Positions 8,760 through 17,948 of a stretch of DNA of 44,049 nt are shown here, piece after piece (the stretch's first letter is position 1; each line of letters begins with the position of its first letter). The translations under genes and the position numbers were made by a program. Source of the stretch: Prolixibacteraceae bacterium (GTDB lineage Bacteria > Bacteroidota > Bacteroidia > Bacteroidales > Prolixibacteraceae); NCBI GenBank assembly GCA_947475715.1, contig CANJNY010000029.1:1-44049 (forward strand), read 5' to 3'. The notes beneath the pieces were generated by a model that saw only the letters and a list, made by a program, of their open reading frames with translations, did not search any database and was not told the DNA's origin.

Positions 8760-9824
8760 ATGTCAAAACTATTTTCTCCGTTGGATATTAAATCGGTAAC
8801 TTTTAGAAATCGACTGGTTATATCACCGATGTGCCAGTATACGGCAGTTGATGGATTTGCCAATGACTGGCATTTGGTCCATCTGGGGAGTCGGGCCGTA
8901 GGTGGTGCCGCTTTGATTATTCAGGAGGCAACGGCTGTTTCACCCGAGGGGCGTATTACCCCCGGAGATTTGGGGATCTGGAATGATGCTCACATCAAAA
9001 AGCTGGAAGCGATAACCCATTTTATTCATGGTCAGGGGGCAGTGGCCGGAATTCAACTGGCACATGCCGGACGAAAAGGGGGGTGTGCATTGCCATGGAA
9101 TGGGGGCAAGCAACTTAAACCAACAGAGGGTGGCTGGGAAAGAGTTTCGGCCTCGGATCTTCCATTTGCCCCTGATGATGTATCTCCCATATCATTAGAT
9201 AGTTCGGGTATTTCAAGAATCATTAACTGTTTTAAGATTGGTGCACAACGGGCACTTGAGGCTGGTTACAAGGTTGTCGAAATTCATGCTGCACACGGTT
9301 ACCTGATTCATCAGTTTCTCTCACCACTAAGTAACCACCGTAAAGATCAATACGGAGGAACCTTTGAAAACAGGATCAGGCTGTTGCTGGAGATTGTCGG
9401 AGCCATAAAATCTGTCTGGCCTGAAGAATTTCCTCTTTTTGTACGGATTTCAGCAACTGATTATTATGATGGCGGGTGGAATCCGGATGAGGCTGCCAAG
9501 CTTTCTGCAATCCTGAAAACTCAAGGTGTCGATCTGATGGATTGTTCTTCTGGAGGTCTCGTTTATGATGCAAAAATTCCTTTTAGCCCCGGATACCAGG
9601 TGTTGTTTTCTTCAAGGATCCGCAAGGAGGTTGGCATTTTAACCGGCGCAGTGGGATTGATCACCACTGCAGAGCAAGCGGAGAATATTTTAGACCAGGG
9701 AGATGCTGATCTGATTTTGATAGGCAGGGAATCGCTGCGTGAACCCTATCTTGCTCTCAAGGCTGCCTCCGAACTAGGGGATGATATATCCTGGCCGCTG
9801 CAATATCTTAGGGCTAAATTATAA
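8760..9824 (+). CDS. namA: NADH:flavin oxidoreductase, YqjM-type Old Yellow Enzyme
   Basis: The 354-aa FMN-dependent TIM-barrel enzyme belongs to the YqjM (thermophilic-like) class of ene-reductases. Visible hallmarks are SPMCQYTA with the flavin-tuning Cys25 and Tyr27, IQLAHAGRKG near 98-107, the substrate-anchoring pair HAAHGYL (His176 and His179), LSPLSNHRKDQYGG near 187-200, and LILIGRESLREPYL near the C-terminus for phosphate binding. Full length matches the family (about 340-360). It should reduce activated C=C bonds with NAD(P)H in the cytosol; the physiological substrate is unknown. The next gene starts about 61 bases downstream on the same strand, so an operon is possible. Confidence 0.9.
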   Translation: MSKLFSPLDIKSVTFRNRLVISPMCQYTAVDGFANDWHLVHLGSRAVGGAALIIQEATAVSPEGRITPGDLGIWNDAHIKKLEAITHFIHGQGAVAGIQLAHAGRKGGCALPWNGGKQLKPTEGGWERVSASDLPFAPDDVSPISLDSSGISRIINCFKIGAQRALEAGYKVVEIHAAHGYLIHQFLSPLSNHRKDQYGGTFENRIRLLLEIVGAIKSVWPEEFPLFVRISATDYYDGGWNPDEAAKLSAILKTQGVDLMDCSSGGLVYDAKIPFSPGYQVLFSSRIRKEVGILTGAVGLITTAEQAENILDQGDADLILIGRESLREPYLALKAASELGDDISWPLQYLRAKL

Positions 9825-9840
9825 TTGTTTAATCCTTATC

Positions 9841-9868
9841 CCTGTGAGGGTTTCAAACCTGTCAGTGC
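9841..9868. repeat. Short palindromic remnant in the gap before the PQQ dehydrogenase
   Basis: CCTGTGAGGGTTTCAAACCT followed by GTCAGTGC is an imperfect palindrome centred on TTTCAAA. It resembles CCTGACAGGTTT...AAACCTGTCAGG palindromes that I associate with intergenic regions of Bacteroidota. It lies in the 61-base spacer between two co-directional genes and could act as an attenuator or be a decayed repeat. Confidence 0.35.
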
Positions 9869-9885
9869 TAAAAAATATTTATTTG

Positions 9886-12105
9886 ATGAAAAATAACAAT
9901 TCAAACTGCCTCCGCTGCATCTTTTTTATTGTATTTGCGGTGCTGTGTACCGGACTTATTTCCTGTGTAAATCCAGCAACATCCCCTTCGGATTACAGTG
10001 GATGGGGTACTTATGCCGGAACAAAGGATGGCATACGCTATTCATCAAACGACCAGATTAATGCTGAAAATGTATCTAAACTTCAGGTCGCCTGGACCTA
10101 TAATTCGGCAGATAAAGATACCGGCAACCGCACACAGATTCAATGTAATCCAATAATGGTCGACGGAATACTTTATGGTACTACACCCCGGGTTAAACTT
10201 TTTGCATTGAATGGTACGACGGGTAAACAGCTTTGGATTTTTGATCCGGCCCTGGAGGATACCGCCACCAAAAAGAATCCCGCCTCCTATTTTAAGGTGT
10301 GTCGCGGTGTTGTTTTCTGGAAGGATGAGCAAGGGACCAATCAACGGATTCTTTACGGCGTTGGATCCAGAACCTATGCGATCAATGTGGCTGATGGAAC
10401 ACCGATAAGGAGTTTTGGACAAAACGGGTACATCGATCTGACTCAAAATATTGATCGGGAGCCAGGCACTTATAATCCCTACATCAGTAGTACTACTCCA
10501 GGCGTTATTTTTAAAGATTTGATTATTATGGGAATGCGGTTGAGCGAAGATGCAGATGCTGCCCCAGGAACGATAAGGGCTTTTGATGTACGTACAGGAA
10601 AACTCAGATGGCAGTTTCATACTATTCCTCATCCCGGAGAAAAAGGTTATGAAACCTGGCCTGATAAGGATGCGTGGAAAAAACTTGGAGCAGCAAATAA
10701 CTGGGGAGGCATGTCCCTGGATGAGAAGCGTGGCATCGTGTATGTGCCGACCGGCTCGGTGGGTGGCGACTTTTATGGAGGATTCCGCAAAGGGGAGAAT
10801 CTGTATGCCAATTCACTCCTGGCTCTGGATGCAGCTACTGGTAAATATTTGTGGCACTACCAGACTATTCATCACGATTTATGGGACCGTGATTTACCAA
10901 CTAATCCTAATTTGATAACATTGAAGCAAAACGGTAAGGAGATCGATGCAGTGGCTCAGATTACCAAACAAGGATATATCTTTATTTTTGACAGAGTGAA
11001 TGGGCACCCTCTTTTTCCAATAAATGAAATTGCTGTTCCTTCATCCGATTTGCCCGGTGAGGAGGCCTGGCCAACGCAGCCAGTTCCAACATTGCCGGAA
11101 CCCTTTGCACGCCAGAAGTTCGGTCCTGAGGATATCACCGATCGCACTCCTGAAGTGTATGCACAGATGAAGAAGCGGTTTGATAACGTTAAGTATCATG
11201 GGATGTTTGATCCCCCAAGTAAATCCAGTTCAATGATATTTCCCGGTTTTGATGGCGGTGGTGAGTGGGGAGGTGCTGCCGTTGACCCTGCTTCGGGAAT
11301 ACTCTATACAAACAGCAGCGAGATGCCCTGGATATTGACAATGATCGATAAAATTGAAGGTGATAATACAACTTTAAAAGGGAAGGGTCAGACTGTTTAC
11401 GGTAAATATTGCATGGCCTGTCATGGCCCCGGGCTAAAGGGAAACGGAAGCTCATTCCCTTCCCTGGTCGATATCCGGAAAAAATATAATCAGGAACAGA
11501 TTCTGAGCTTATTAGGTACCGGAAAAAATATGATGCCTGCCTTTAAACAGATTTCAGAAAACGATAAAAAAGCGTTGGTCTCCTTTCTGCTCAAATCTGT
11601 GCCAAAAAGTTCAGACTCAAAACAGGATTTAGCTAAAATTAAAGAGGCACCTCAGAACCATTCGATCATGGATGATGTCCCTTATTCGATGACCGGTTAT
11701 AACCGTTTTCTGGATAAAGATGGTTACCCGGGTATAAAGCCTCCCTGGGGAACATTAAACGCCGTAGATCTGAACAGCGGAAAATTACTTTGGAAAGTTC
11801 CCCTTGGGGAATATCCCGAGCTCACGGCAAAGGGAATTCCAATCACCGGAACGGAAGGCTATGGCGGGCCGCTTGTAACCAAAGGGGGACTCGTCTTTAT
11901 CGCCGCCTCAAAAGATGCACGGCTGCACGCATTCAATAAGAAAACCGGCAAACTGTTATGGCAGGCTCAGCTTCCTGTACCGGGATATGCAACTCCGGCC
12001 ACCTACACCATCGACGGGAAACAATACGTGGTCATCGGATGCGGTGGAGGTAAGATCGGCAGTAAATCGGGTGATCAGTATATCGCCTTTGCATTGCCGG
12101 ATTGA
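9886..12105 (+). CDS. PQQ-dependent dehydrogenase (membrane glucose dehydrogenase-like) with embedded cytochrome c domain, lipoprotein
   Basis: The start at 9886 (MKNNNSN) is chosen over an in-frame ATG at 9781 because it places a leader with lipobox LISC directly at the N-terminus and avoids overlap with the previous gene; this gives 739 aa. The protein is an eight-bladed PQQ propeller of the mGDH type (GWGTYAGTKDGIRYSS, VYVPTGSVGGDFYGG, HHDLWDRDLPTNPNL). Near residues 497-575 a cytochrome c domain is inserted, with haem motif CMACH (Cys509 to His513) and a likely axial Met in KNMMPAF. The propeller resumes afterwards and ends GGGKIGSKSGDQYIAFALP. It should oxidise sugars or alcohols in the periplasm and pass electrons internally to haem. 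No PQQ synthesis genes are in the window. Confidence 0.87.
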   Translation: MKNNNSNCLRCIFFIVFAVLCTGLISCVNPATSPSDYSGWGTYAGTKDGIRYSSNDQINAENVSKLQVAWTYNSADKDTGNRTQIQCNPIMVDGILYGTTPRVKLFALNGTTGKQLWIFDPALEDTATKKNPASYFKVCRGVVFWKDEQGTNQRILYGVGSRTYAINVADGTPIRSFGQNGYIDLTQNIDREPGTYNPYISSTTPGVIFKDLIIMGMRLSEDADAAPGTIRAFDVRTGKLRWQFHTIPHPGEKGYETWPDKDAWKKLGAANNWGGMSLDEKRGIVYVPTGSVGGDFYGGFRKGENLYANSLLALDAATGKYLWHYQTIHHDLWDRDLPTNPNLITLKQNGKEIDAVAQITKQGYIFIFDRVNGHPLFPINEIAVPSSDLPGEEAWPTQPVPTLPEPFARQKFGPEDITDRTPEVYAQMKKRFDNVKYHGMFDPPSKSSSMIFPGFDGGGEWGGAAVDPASGILYTNSSEMPWILTMIDKIEGDNTTLKGKGQTVYGKYCMACHGPGLKGNGSSFPSLVDIRKKYNQEQILSLLGTGKNMMPAFKQISENDKKALVSFLLKSVPKSSDSKQDLAKIKEAPQNHSIMDDVPYSMTGYNRFLDKDGYPGIKPPWGTLNAVDLNSGKLLWKVPLGEYPELTAKGIPITGTEGYGGPLVTKGGLVFIAASKDARLHAFNKKTGKLLWQAQLPVPGYATPATYTIDGKQYVVIGCGGGKIGSKSGDQYIAFALPD

Positions 12106-12400
12106 TATTTTTAGTTTGGATCTGGAATAAAGTTGCCAATTGTGGAATTACGAAATTATTCCATTTGTATAATTGGCCAGTATTCAAACTGTCTTTTTCA
12201 AATAGTCTAAGTAATTGATAGTTGAATGTAAACATACGTGTACGTTAGTAAACAGTTTAAATATTTATAAATAAAACACCTTTTTTAATTGGTGTTATCC
12301 AGGTTCTGAACCCTGTGAACGCTTCTCCTTATTTATGTATGTTTGCAAACTAAACTCGATCCAGTCACCGGTGGGATGACTAAGATCTAATCCATATTTT
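12106..12400. terminator. Intergenic region with hairpins after the PQQ dehydrogenase
   Basis: An imperfect inverted repeat at 12135-12177 (GCCAATT...AATTGGC with inner TGGAAT/ATTCCA) follows the stop by 30 bases and may terminate transcription, though no T-run follows. A smaller hairpin AACACC/GGTGTT sits at 12275-12296. No small gene was seen. The last 60 bases should contain the promoter of the DUF4838 gene. Confidence 0.4.
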
Positions 12401-14962
12401 ATGAAACGAATTTTCCTTTTATTTGGACTTTCCCTTTTGATTTCTTTAACCCGATTGAGTGCGCAAACATTCAATCAAAAACCTCTTGTGGCTGGTGAAT
12501 GGGTAAAAGAATGGTTTCTTTGCGGACCGTTTTCGCTTGTAAAAAATGATGATGTTTATGCTCATTGTACCGGTTTTGAAGCTGACTTTTTGCAGAAAAT
12601 CGGAGGGGAGCGAGCCCCTAAATTCAAAGCAGGTGACGTGGTTAAATACCCGGGTGGCTCAAACATCTGGAAATACTATTCCTCTCCCGATAATACACTG
12701 AATCTTGACAATGCCATTTCCACGAAGGAACCGGTTTGTGCTTATGCCTATTCTGAAGTTTTTACCGATGAACCCGGATTCTGGAAAATCTCCTTCGGCA
12801 GCAATGACGGTGGACGGTTGTGGGTAAACGGAAAACAGGTTTGGGATTATGCACCCAATCGGGGTATTTATCCCGATCAGGATATCCTGCCCGTTGTTCT
12901 GAATAAAGGGAAAAATACAATCTTATTTAAGGTTGAAGAAAAAGGTGGTATGTGGCGCCTTGCCCTGCGGTTTCTCCCACTTGAGGGGCCGATGTTAAAG
13001 GAGAAAGAGGCTCCCCTCTCGATCAATTACCAAAAAGATGGGACAATAGGTTTAAACTCCGTAACAACACCCGATCAGTTAAATTCAGTTGTAAGAGAGG
13101 TCCACATCAAAGTCTTGGAAAAAGGAACTGTTGTAGCAGATGAGAACCTTCAAAGTGATTTTTTGAAGAGAATTAAGTTGAAGGCTCTTTTTTACAGACC
13201 CTTGGATGCTGAAATAAGAATAGTACTCAAAAATGGTAATTCACTAAATTCGGAGCAGAAATTGTTTGTTGGTGAACGAAAAGTATATCCGTTATTTGAA
13301 AATGGAAAATCATCGTATGCCATCATACTTGGAAAGGATGCTTCCGAATCGGAGCATTTTGCAGCCAGTGAGCTTCAGGATTGCATTCAAAAAGGGAGTG
13401 GAGTTGCTATCCCAATTAAGTCGGTGCAGGAAATCCATAATGGAGGACGAATCATCTTAGGTTTTAACGAGGCTTCCCGGGAATCAGGATTAACATCGCC
13501 ACCCGCTCCATCGGATGAGTCCTTTGTTTACCGTAGTGTCGGAGGTGATATACTAATCTATGGCGGAAGTGAACGTGGAACAATGTATGGAGTCTTCTCA
13601 TTCCTTGAACGGGAATTAGGAGTTCGATGGTACACCTCCCGGGTGACCGATATTCCGCAGCGTTCGGCCTATCGTTTTGACAATCTATACCATACCGAGA
13701 AACCGGGTGTGCGGGTTCGGAACGATTTCTATTTTGACGCCTTTAATCCGGATTATGCCGCGCACAACCGTATCAATGGTGCGATGGGTGGCAGAGGTCA
13801 GCACGGCGGGGTCGAAGGTTACTGGGGCGTGCACACCTTCGATGTTTTGGTTCCGCCGGCTACCTATTTTGATTCACACCCCGAATATTTCAGTTTAATC
13901 AATGGAAAGAGAACACGCGAAAACACACAACTTTGCCTCACAAACCTTGACGTACTTCGAATTACAATAGAAAATATTAAAGAGGTCATGCGAAAAGACC
14001 CTTCGCATCTGATCTACGATGTTTCGCAAAATGACCATATCGGATATTGTACGTGTGATAATTGTCAGGCGATCTCAAAAGCAGAGGGAAGTGAATCGGG
14101 GTTGATGATCTGGTTTGTGAACCAGGTAGCCGAAGCGATTGAAAAGGAGTTTCCGGATAAATTTATCGGAACATTGGCTTACGTTTATACCCGCACACCT
14201 CCTAAAACGATTCGTCCACGAAAAAATGTGGTGGTTCGATTATGCAGTATCGAGTGTTGTTTTTCGCATGATTTGCACTCCTGTGCGCAAAATGCTTCGT
14301 TTCTCAAAGATCTCGAAGCGTGGGGAGCAATTGCCCCGAATATGTATATCTGGGATTATGTGGTGAGTTATGCCGATTACCTCTCACCATTTCCTAATTT
14401 TAATGTCCTGCAGTCAAACATTAAAGATTTCCAGCGTAACCATGCAATAGGTATCATGGAGGAGGGGAATTTTCAGTCTGACGGCGGCGAACTGGCTGAG
14501 CTTCGGGCCTACGTTTTTGCCAAACTATTTTGGGATCCTGATTTAAATTATCAGGAGTTACTGAATGATTTTATCTCTGGTTATTACGGACATGCAGGAA
14601 CATACGTACGACAATACTACGATTTAGTGCAGGGATTGGTAACCAAAGATGTTCATATTACCCCCAATTTATCGGTAGAAAACACCCTCTTTACGAATGA
14701 ATTTTTAAGTCAGGCCCTTTCAATTTTTGAGAAAGCGGAAAAGGCTGCAAGTAATGAGGATCAGATTCACCGTGTTGAGCTTGCTTCGTTAGGCGTTTTA
14801 TATATGAAATGTATCCGCACACCGGTCCTGGCCCGTGAGGATGGAACTTATGAGAAATTCAGCCGGATTGTTGAGCGGGAGAAGGTAATCAACTGGATGG
14901 ATACCGATTTTCTTCAGAAAACGAAGGCATTTCATCGGATGATTAAGGATGCACATTTGTAG
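12401..14962 (+). CDS. DUF4838 domain protein, secreted, alpha-glucuronidase-like architecture
   Basis: The 853-aa product has a Sec leader (MKRIFLLFGLSLLISL, cleavage near LSAQ). An N-terminal jelly-roll-like region (about 25-200; FGSNDGGRLWVNGKQVWDYA) resembles PA14/beta-sandwich accessory domains. About residues 303-405 match the alpha-glucuronidase N-terminal type domain (ILGKDASESEHFAASELQ, GGSERGTMYGVFSFLE). The DUF4838 core follows (about 450-730), with GYCTCDNCQAI near 548-558 (C-x-C-x2-C, a hallmark) and WDYVVSYADYLSPFPNF. The family is widely predicted to be a glycoside hydrolase of uncharacterised specificity, possibly acting on glucuronic-acid-containing glycans. It is a single gene with its stop codon inside a partial repeat. 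Carbohydrate activity is inference from domains. Confidence 0.85.
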   Translation: MKRIFLLFGLSLLISLTRLSAQTFNQKPLVAGEWVKEWFLCGPFSLVKNDDVYAHCTGFEADFLQKIGGERAPKFKAGDVVKYPGGSNIWKYYSSPDNTLNLDNAISTKEPVCAYAYSEVFTDEPGFWKISFGSNDGGRLWVNGKQVWDYAPNRGIYPDQDILPVVLNKGKNTILFKVEEKGGMWRLALRFLPLEGPMLKEKEAPLSINYQKDGTIGLNSVTTPDQLNSVVREVHIKVLEKGTVVADENLQSDFLKRIKLKALFYRPLDAEIRIVLKNGNSLNSEQKLFVGERKVYPLFENGKSSYAIILGKDASESEHFAASELQDCIQKGSGVAIPIKSVQEIHNGGRIILGFNEASRESGLTSPPAPSDESFVYRSVGGDILIYGGSERGTMYGVFSFLERELGVRWYTSRVTDIPQRSAYRFDNLYHTEKPGVRVRNDFYFDAFNPDYAAHNRINGAMGGRGQHGGVEGYWGVHTFDVLVPPATYFDSHPEYFSLINGKRTRENTQLCLTNLDVLRITIENIKEVMRKDPSHLIYDVSQNDHIGYCTCDNCQAISKAEGSESGLMIWFVNQVAEAIEKEFPDKFIGTLAYVYTRTPPKTIRPRKNVVVRLCSIECCFSHDLHSCAQNASFLKDLEAWGAIAPNMYIWDYVVSYADYLSPFPNFNVLQSNIKDFQRNHAIGIMEEGNFQSDGGELAELRAYVFAKLFWDPDLNYQELLNDFISGYYGHAGTYVRQYYDLVQGLVTKDVHITPNLSVENTLFTNEFLSQALSIFEKAEKAASNEDQIHRVELASLGVLYMKCIRTPVLAREDGTYEKFSRIVEREKVINWMDTDFLQKTKAFHRMIKDAHL

Positions 14963-15012
14963 AGATGTTGCATTCCGGGTTGTAGAGACATTGCATGCAA
15001 CGTCTCTACAAC
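14960..15012. repeat. Near-perfect 34-bp palindrome plus partial copy, shared terminator of convergent genes
   Basis: Positions 14979-15012 read GTTGTAGAGAC, then a TTGCATGCAA centre, then GTCTCTACAAC; a single base pair is mismatched. A partial copy, GTAGAGATGTTGCA, starts at 14959 and supplies the stop codon of the DUF4838 gene (TAG at 14960). The aldo/keto reductase on the other strand stops at 15015. The position fits a bidirectional terminator; the sequence resembles a class of GTAGAGACGTTGCATGCAACGTCTCTAC palindromes that I recall as interspersed repeats in bacterial genomes. Confidence 0.65.
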
Positions 15013-15014
15013 CA

Positions 15015-15896
15015 TTAATTCAGAAAATCCATATCTTCTCTGGATAGGTTAATATCTGCTGCTTTCATGTTTTCTTCAAAATGGTTCAATGACGAAGTGC
15101 CCGGGATGGGTAAAATCCATGGTGATTTGTGTAAAAGCCATGCAATATTAATCTGAGCCTCAGTGGCGCCATGCTTTTGGGCAATTGTAGAAATCCGTCC
15201 ATCTTTTTTCCCCAATGAATTAAGAAGGGAGAAAAACGGGATTAGCGGAATCTCATTTTGCTCACAAAGATCAAGAACCTCCTCGCCTCCGCGGGTATCA
15301 CCGTAATGAGCCTTTATGGTGGTCCGTTGTCCATGTCCAAACATATTTTCGACTGTCGCAATTTTACCTATTTTCATTGCGGTCTCAAGTTCAGTCCGGT
15401 CAACATTACTAACACCGACATGCAATATTTTACCCTCCTGTTGAAGTTCAAACATTGCGTTCATTGATTCTTCAAACGGCACTTTACTTCCAGGCATGAC
15501 CCTGAAATGGACCAGAGTCATTTGTTCAATATTGAGTGTCCGAAGGTTGTTTTCAATGCTGGTTCTAATATTTCCGGGGGTATTAAATCCGATCCAGCTT
15601 TTATCCGGTTTTCGGGCATACCCTACCTTGCTGCAAATAACCAAATCATCGGAATAGGGATGCAATGCTTCTGAAATTAATCGATTGGTAACATCTTCAC
15701 CATAATAGTCGGCGGTATCTATGAAATTGACACCCTTTTTGATCGCCTGTTTCAGAATTTGTAATGCCTCTGGCCTGTTAACCGGTTCTCCATAAATCCC
15801 TTCGCCAGTGAGCCGCATGGTTCCATAGCCTATCCGGCTTACCTGAATGGGTCTGTTACTTTGTCCTCCTATCGTGATATGTTTTGAAATTTTCAT
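15015..15896 (-). CDS. Aldo/keto reductase
   Basis: The 293-aa NADPH-dependent TIM-barrel oxidoreductase carries the AKR tetrad: Asp in FIDTADYYGE (near 60), Tyr in the same motif, Lys in VICSKVGYARKP (near 88) and His in MTLVHFRVMP (near 127). Cofactor-binding segments include ENMFGHGQ near 187 and a C-terminal PWILPIPGTSSLNHFEEN, typical of NADPH phosphate and adenine contacts. The length is slightly below the usual 300-330, as in the YdbC-like group. It reduces aldehydes or ketones in the cytosol; the substrate is not predictable. It is monocistronic and convergent with DUF4838 across the palindrome. Confidence 0.88.
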   Translation of the reverse strand: MKISKHITIGGQSNRPIQVSRIGYGTMRLTGEGIYGEPVNRPEALQILKQAIKKGVNFIDTADYYGEDVTNRLISEALHPYSDDLVICSKVGYARKPDKSWIGFNTPGNIRTSIENNLRTLNIEQMTLVHFRVMPGSKVPFEESMNAMFELQQEGKILHVGVSNVDRTELETAMKIGKIATVENMFGHGQRTTIKAHYGDTRGGEEVLDLCEQNEIPLIPFFSLLNSLGKKDGRISTIAQKHGATEAQINIAWLLHKSPWILPIPGTSSLNHFEENMKAADINLSREDMDFLN

Positions 15897-16422
15897 AGTG
15901 TTTTAATTAAGTATTGTGAATATTGTAATGTCGTATTGTAAATTTTACACTGATAGATAATGAGAATTATTTTTGGCCACCAAAACACACGAAGCAATTA
16001 ATTTTTAGAGTCATCTTTTATTGTTTTTGTCCGTCAGCCGACGGATGGTGTTTTAGTATCGCTTTTTAAGACTGAATTCTAAAAAAGTATCATTTAAAAA
16101 TTCATTATTATTTTATTCGTATAGAGAGGTAACATCTGGCTCTTTATATTGTTGGTGTTTTAATTAAAAACTGATTTCCGGAGGTTCCGAAATATTCGAG
16201 GTAAGGTTTAAAATAGTTGCGTTTATTTTTTCAGAGCAAGGTCTATAAGCAGAATGAATTTGCCGGCTATTTATATTCATTTTAAGTACCAACAGGCTGA
16301 ATTTAACTACTTTTATCATAATGGTACGATAATTAATTGTGGTGCCAATTCACCCCATGTTTTTTCATGAAATTCTGATTTGCATATAGAAATTAAGTCA
16401 AATTAAATTTTAACTATTCAAT
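15897..16422. other. Non-coding region upstream of the sulfide:quinone oxidoreductase
   Basis: A 526-base AT-rich gap with no supported frame. It contains a degenerate interspersed repeat at 15973-16070 (separate entry). The remaining 300 bases upstream of the ATG at 16423 are low in GC and should hold the promoter, which I cannot pinpoint. Confidence 0.5.
15973..16070. repeat. Interspersed degenerate inverted repeat, copy B
   Basis: It opens with GGCCACCAAAACACACGAAG, the same start as copies A and D. Its right half has TTTTTGTCCG, seven bases, then ACGGATGGTGTTTTAGT at 16024-16057; the CCGTC/GACGG arms form a small hairpin. The right-half block recurs at 36710-36743 (copy E), which argues for a dispersed family. 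Confidence 0.55.
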
Positions 16423-17881
16423 ATGGCAAAGATTGTTGTTTTGGGCGCTGGTATCTCAGGGCATACCGCAGCAGCTTTTATCAAAAAAAAAACTTGGACG
16501 GGGCCATGAGGTTGTAGTGGTGAGTCCGGGTGCATATTACCAATGGATTCCATCAAATATTTGGGTGGGTGTTGGCAAGATGAAGATCGATCAGGTTCGG
16601 TTTAAATTGCAGCCGGTATATGATCGGTGGAAAATCGATTTCAGGCAGGCTAAGGCAACCGCTGTTTATCCTGAGGGGGATCAATCTGTGAATCGCCCCT
16701 ATATCGCGATTGAATATACCAACGAATCACGACGCGGAGAGACAGATCAAGTAGATTACGATTATCTGGTTAATGCCACAGGACCGAAACTCAATTTTGA
16801 GGCCACCGAAGGACTGGGCCCCAATAAATTTACCCATTCGGTTTGCTCATGCGATCACGCTGTGGCAACCTGGAAAGCCCTTCAAGCCTGCTTTACACGT
16901 ATGGAGAAGGGGGAGAAACTCCGTTTTCTGATCGGAACAGGCCACCCGACGGCGACCTGCCAGGGTGCAGCCTTTGAATATGCACTCAATGTCGCTTTTG
17001 AGATTAAATCCCGCGGACTTTTGAATATGGCTGATATCACCTGGATTTCGAATGAGTATGAATTGGGTGATTTCGGAATGGGTGGCGCGTTTATAAAGCG
17101 TGGTGGTTATGTTACCCCAACAAAGGTCTTCAGTGAATCAATTTTCGCCGAATATGGAATCCGCTGGATTAAACGGGCAGGTGTTACCAGAGTGGAAGAG
17201 GGCTTGGCGCATTATGAAACGCTCGACGGTCAACTGCATACCGAGCCATTCGATTTTGCAATGCTTATCCCCGCCTTCGCAGGTGTGGGTTTGAAAGCAT
17301 TTGATAAATCAGGAGAAGATATCACCCCAAAACTCTTTGCCCCCAGTGGTTTTATGAAGGTTGATGCCGATTATTCCGGTAAGGCTTTCGAGGAGTGGTC
17401 GGTAGAGGATTGGCCTTCGGTATACCAGAATCCGGCCTATGCCAACATCTTTGCAACGGGTATCGCTTTTGCACCGCCTCATCAGATTTCAAAACCAATG
17501 AAAAGTCCCAACGGTACATTAATTACTCCGGCACCTCCACGAACAGGGATGCCATCGGGGGTAACAGGAAAAATAGTAGCTTTAAATATTGTTAACCAGA
17601 TATGTACCGGAAATAGTGGTTTTAAACACCGGGCCTCAATGGGGAAAATGGGCGCCGCTTGTGTCGTTTCTGCTGGTTTTAGTCTGTTCAAAGGAAACGC
17701 CGCCACAATGACGGTCTTCCCAATCGTTCCCGACTGGCAGCGGTTTCCTGAGTGGGGACGCGACATCAACTATACAGTTGGTGAAGCAGGACTTGCCGGC
17801 CATTGGATTAAGTTATTCCTCCACTATATGTTTATTCACAAGGCAAAAGGGTATCCCTTCTGGTGGCTTTTACCTGAATAA
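16423..17881 (+). CDS. sqr: Sulfide:quinone oxidoreductase, reading frame broken in an A10 tract
   Basis: The true start is ATG at 16423: MAKIVVLGAGISGHTAAAF carries the FAD-binding G-x-G-x2-G (residues 8-13). That frame runs into TGA at 16507 because the A-run at 16483-16492 has ten A; nine would give ...FIKKKLGRGHEVVVVSPGAYYQ and an intact product of about 485 aa. The rest reads through to 17881 in the other frame, with VNATGPKLNFEATEGLG, cysteines in HSVCSCDHA and TATCQGAAFEYALN, FGMGGAFIKRGGY, and GYPFWWLLPE at the end. The family oxidises sulfide at the membrane and reduces quinone. The break may be a sequencing error, a phase-variable switch or a slippage site. A small gene follows 67 bases downstream. 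Confidence 0.83.
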
Positions 17882-17948
17882 CATCTTCCCAGCTTGACAA
17901 ACTGTTCGGATTTTCAGATTATAAAAATAACCTTTAAAGTATAGCATC

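Noticed and set aside
9781-9885. Upstream in-frame start for the PQQ dehydrogenase
   Set aside because: It would overlap the Old Yellow Enzyme gene and put 35 extra residues before an excellent lipoprotein leader.
10045-10632. Minus-strand 195-aa open frame inside the PQQ dehydrogenase
   Set aside because: It lies wholly antisense to a well-supported gene, has no recognisable domain, and its composition is what the opposite strand of a propeller gene gives.
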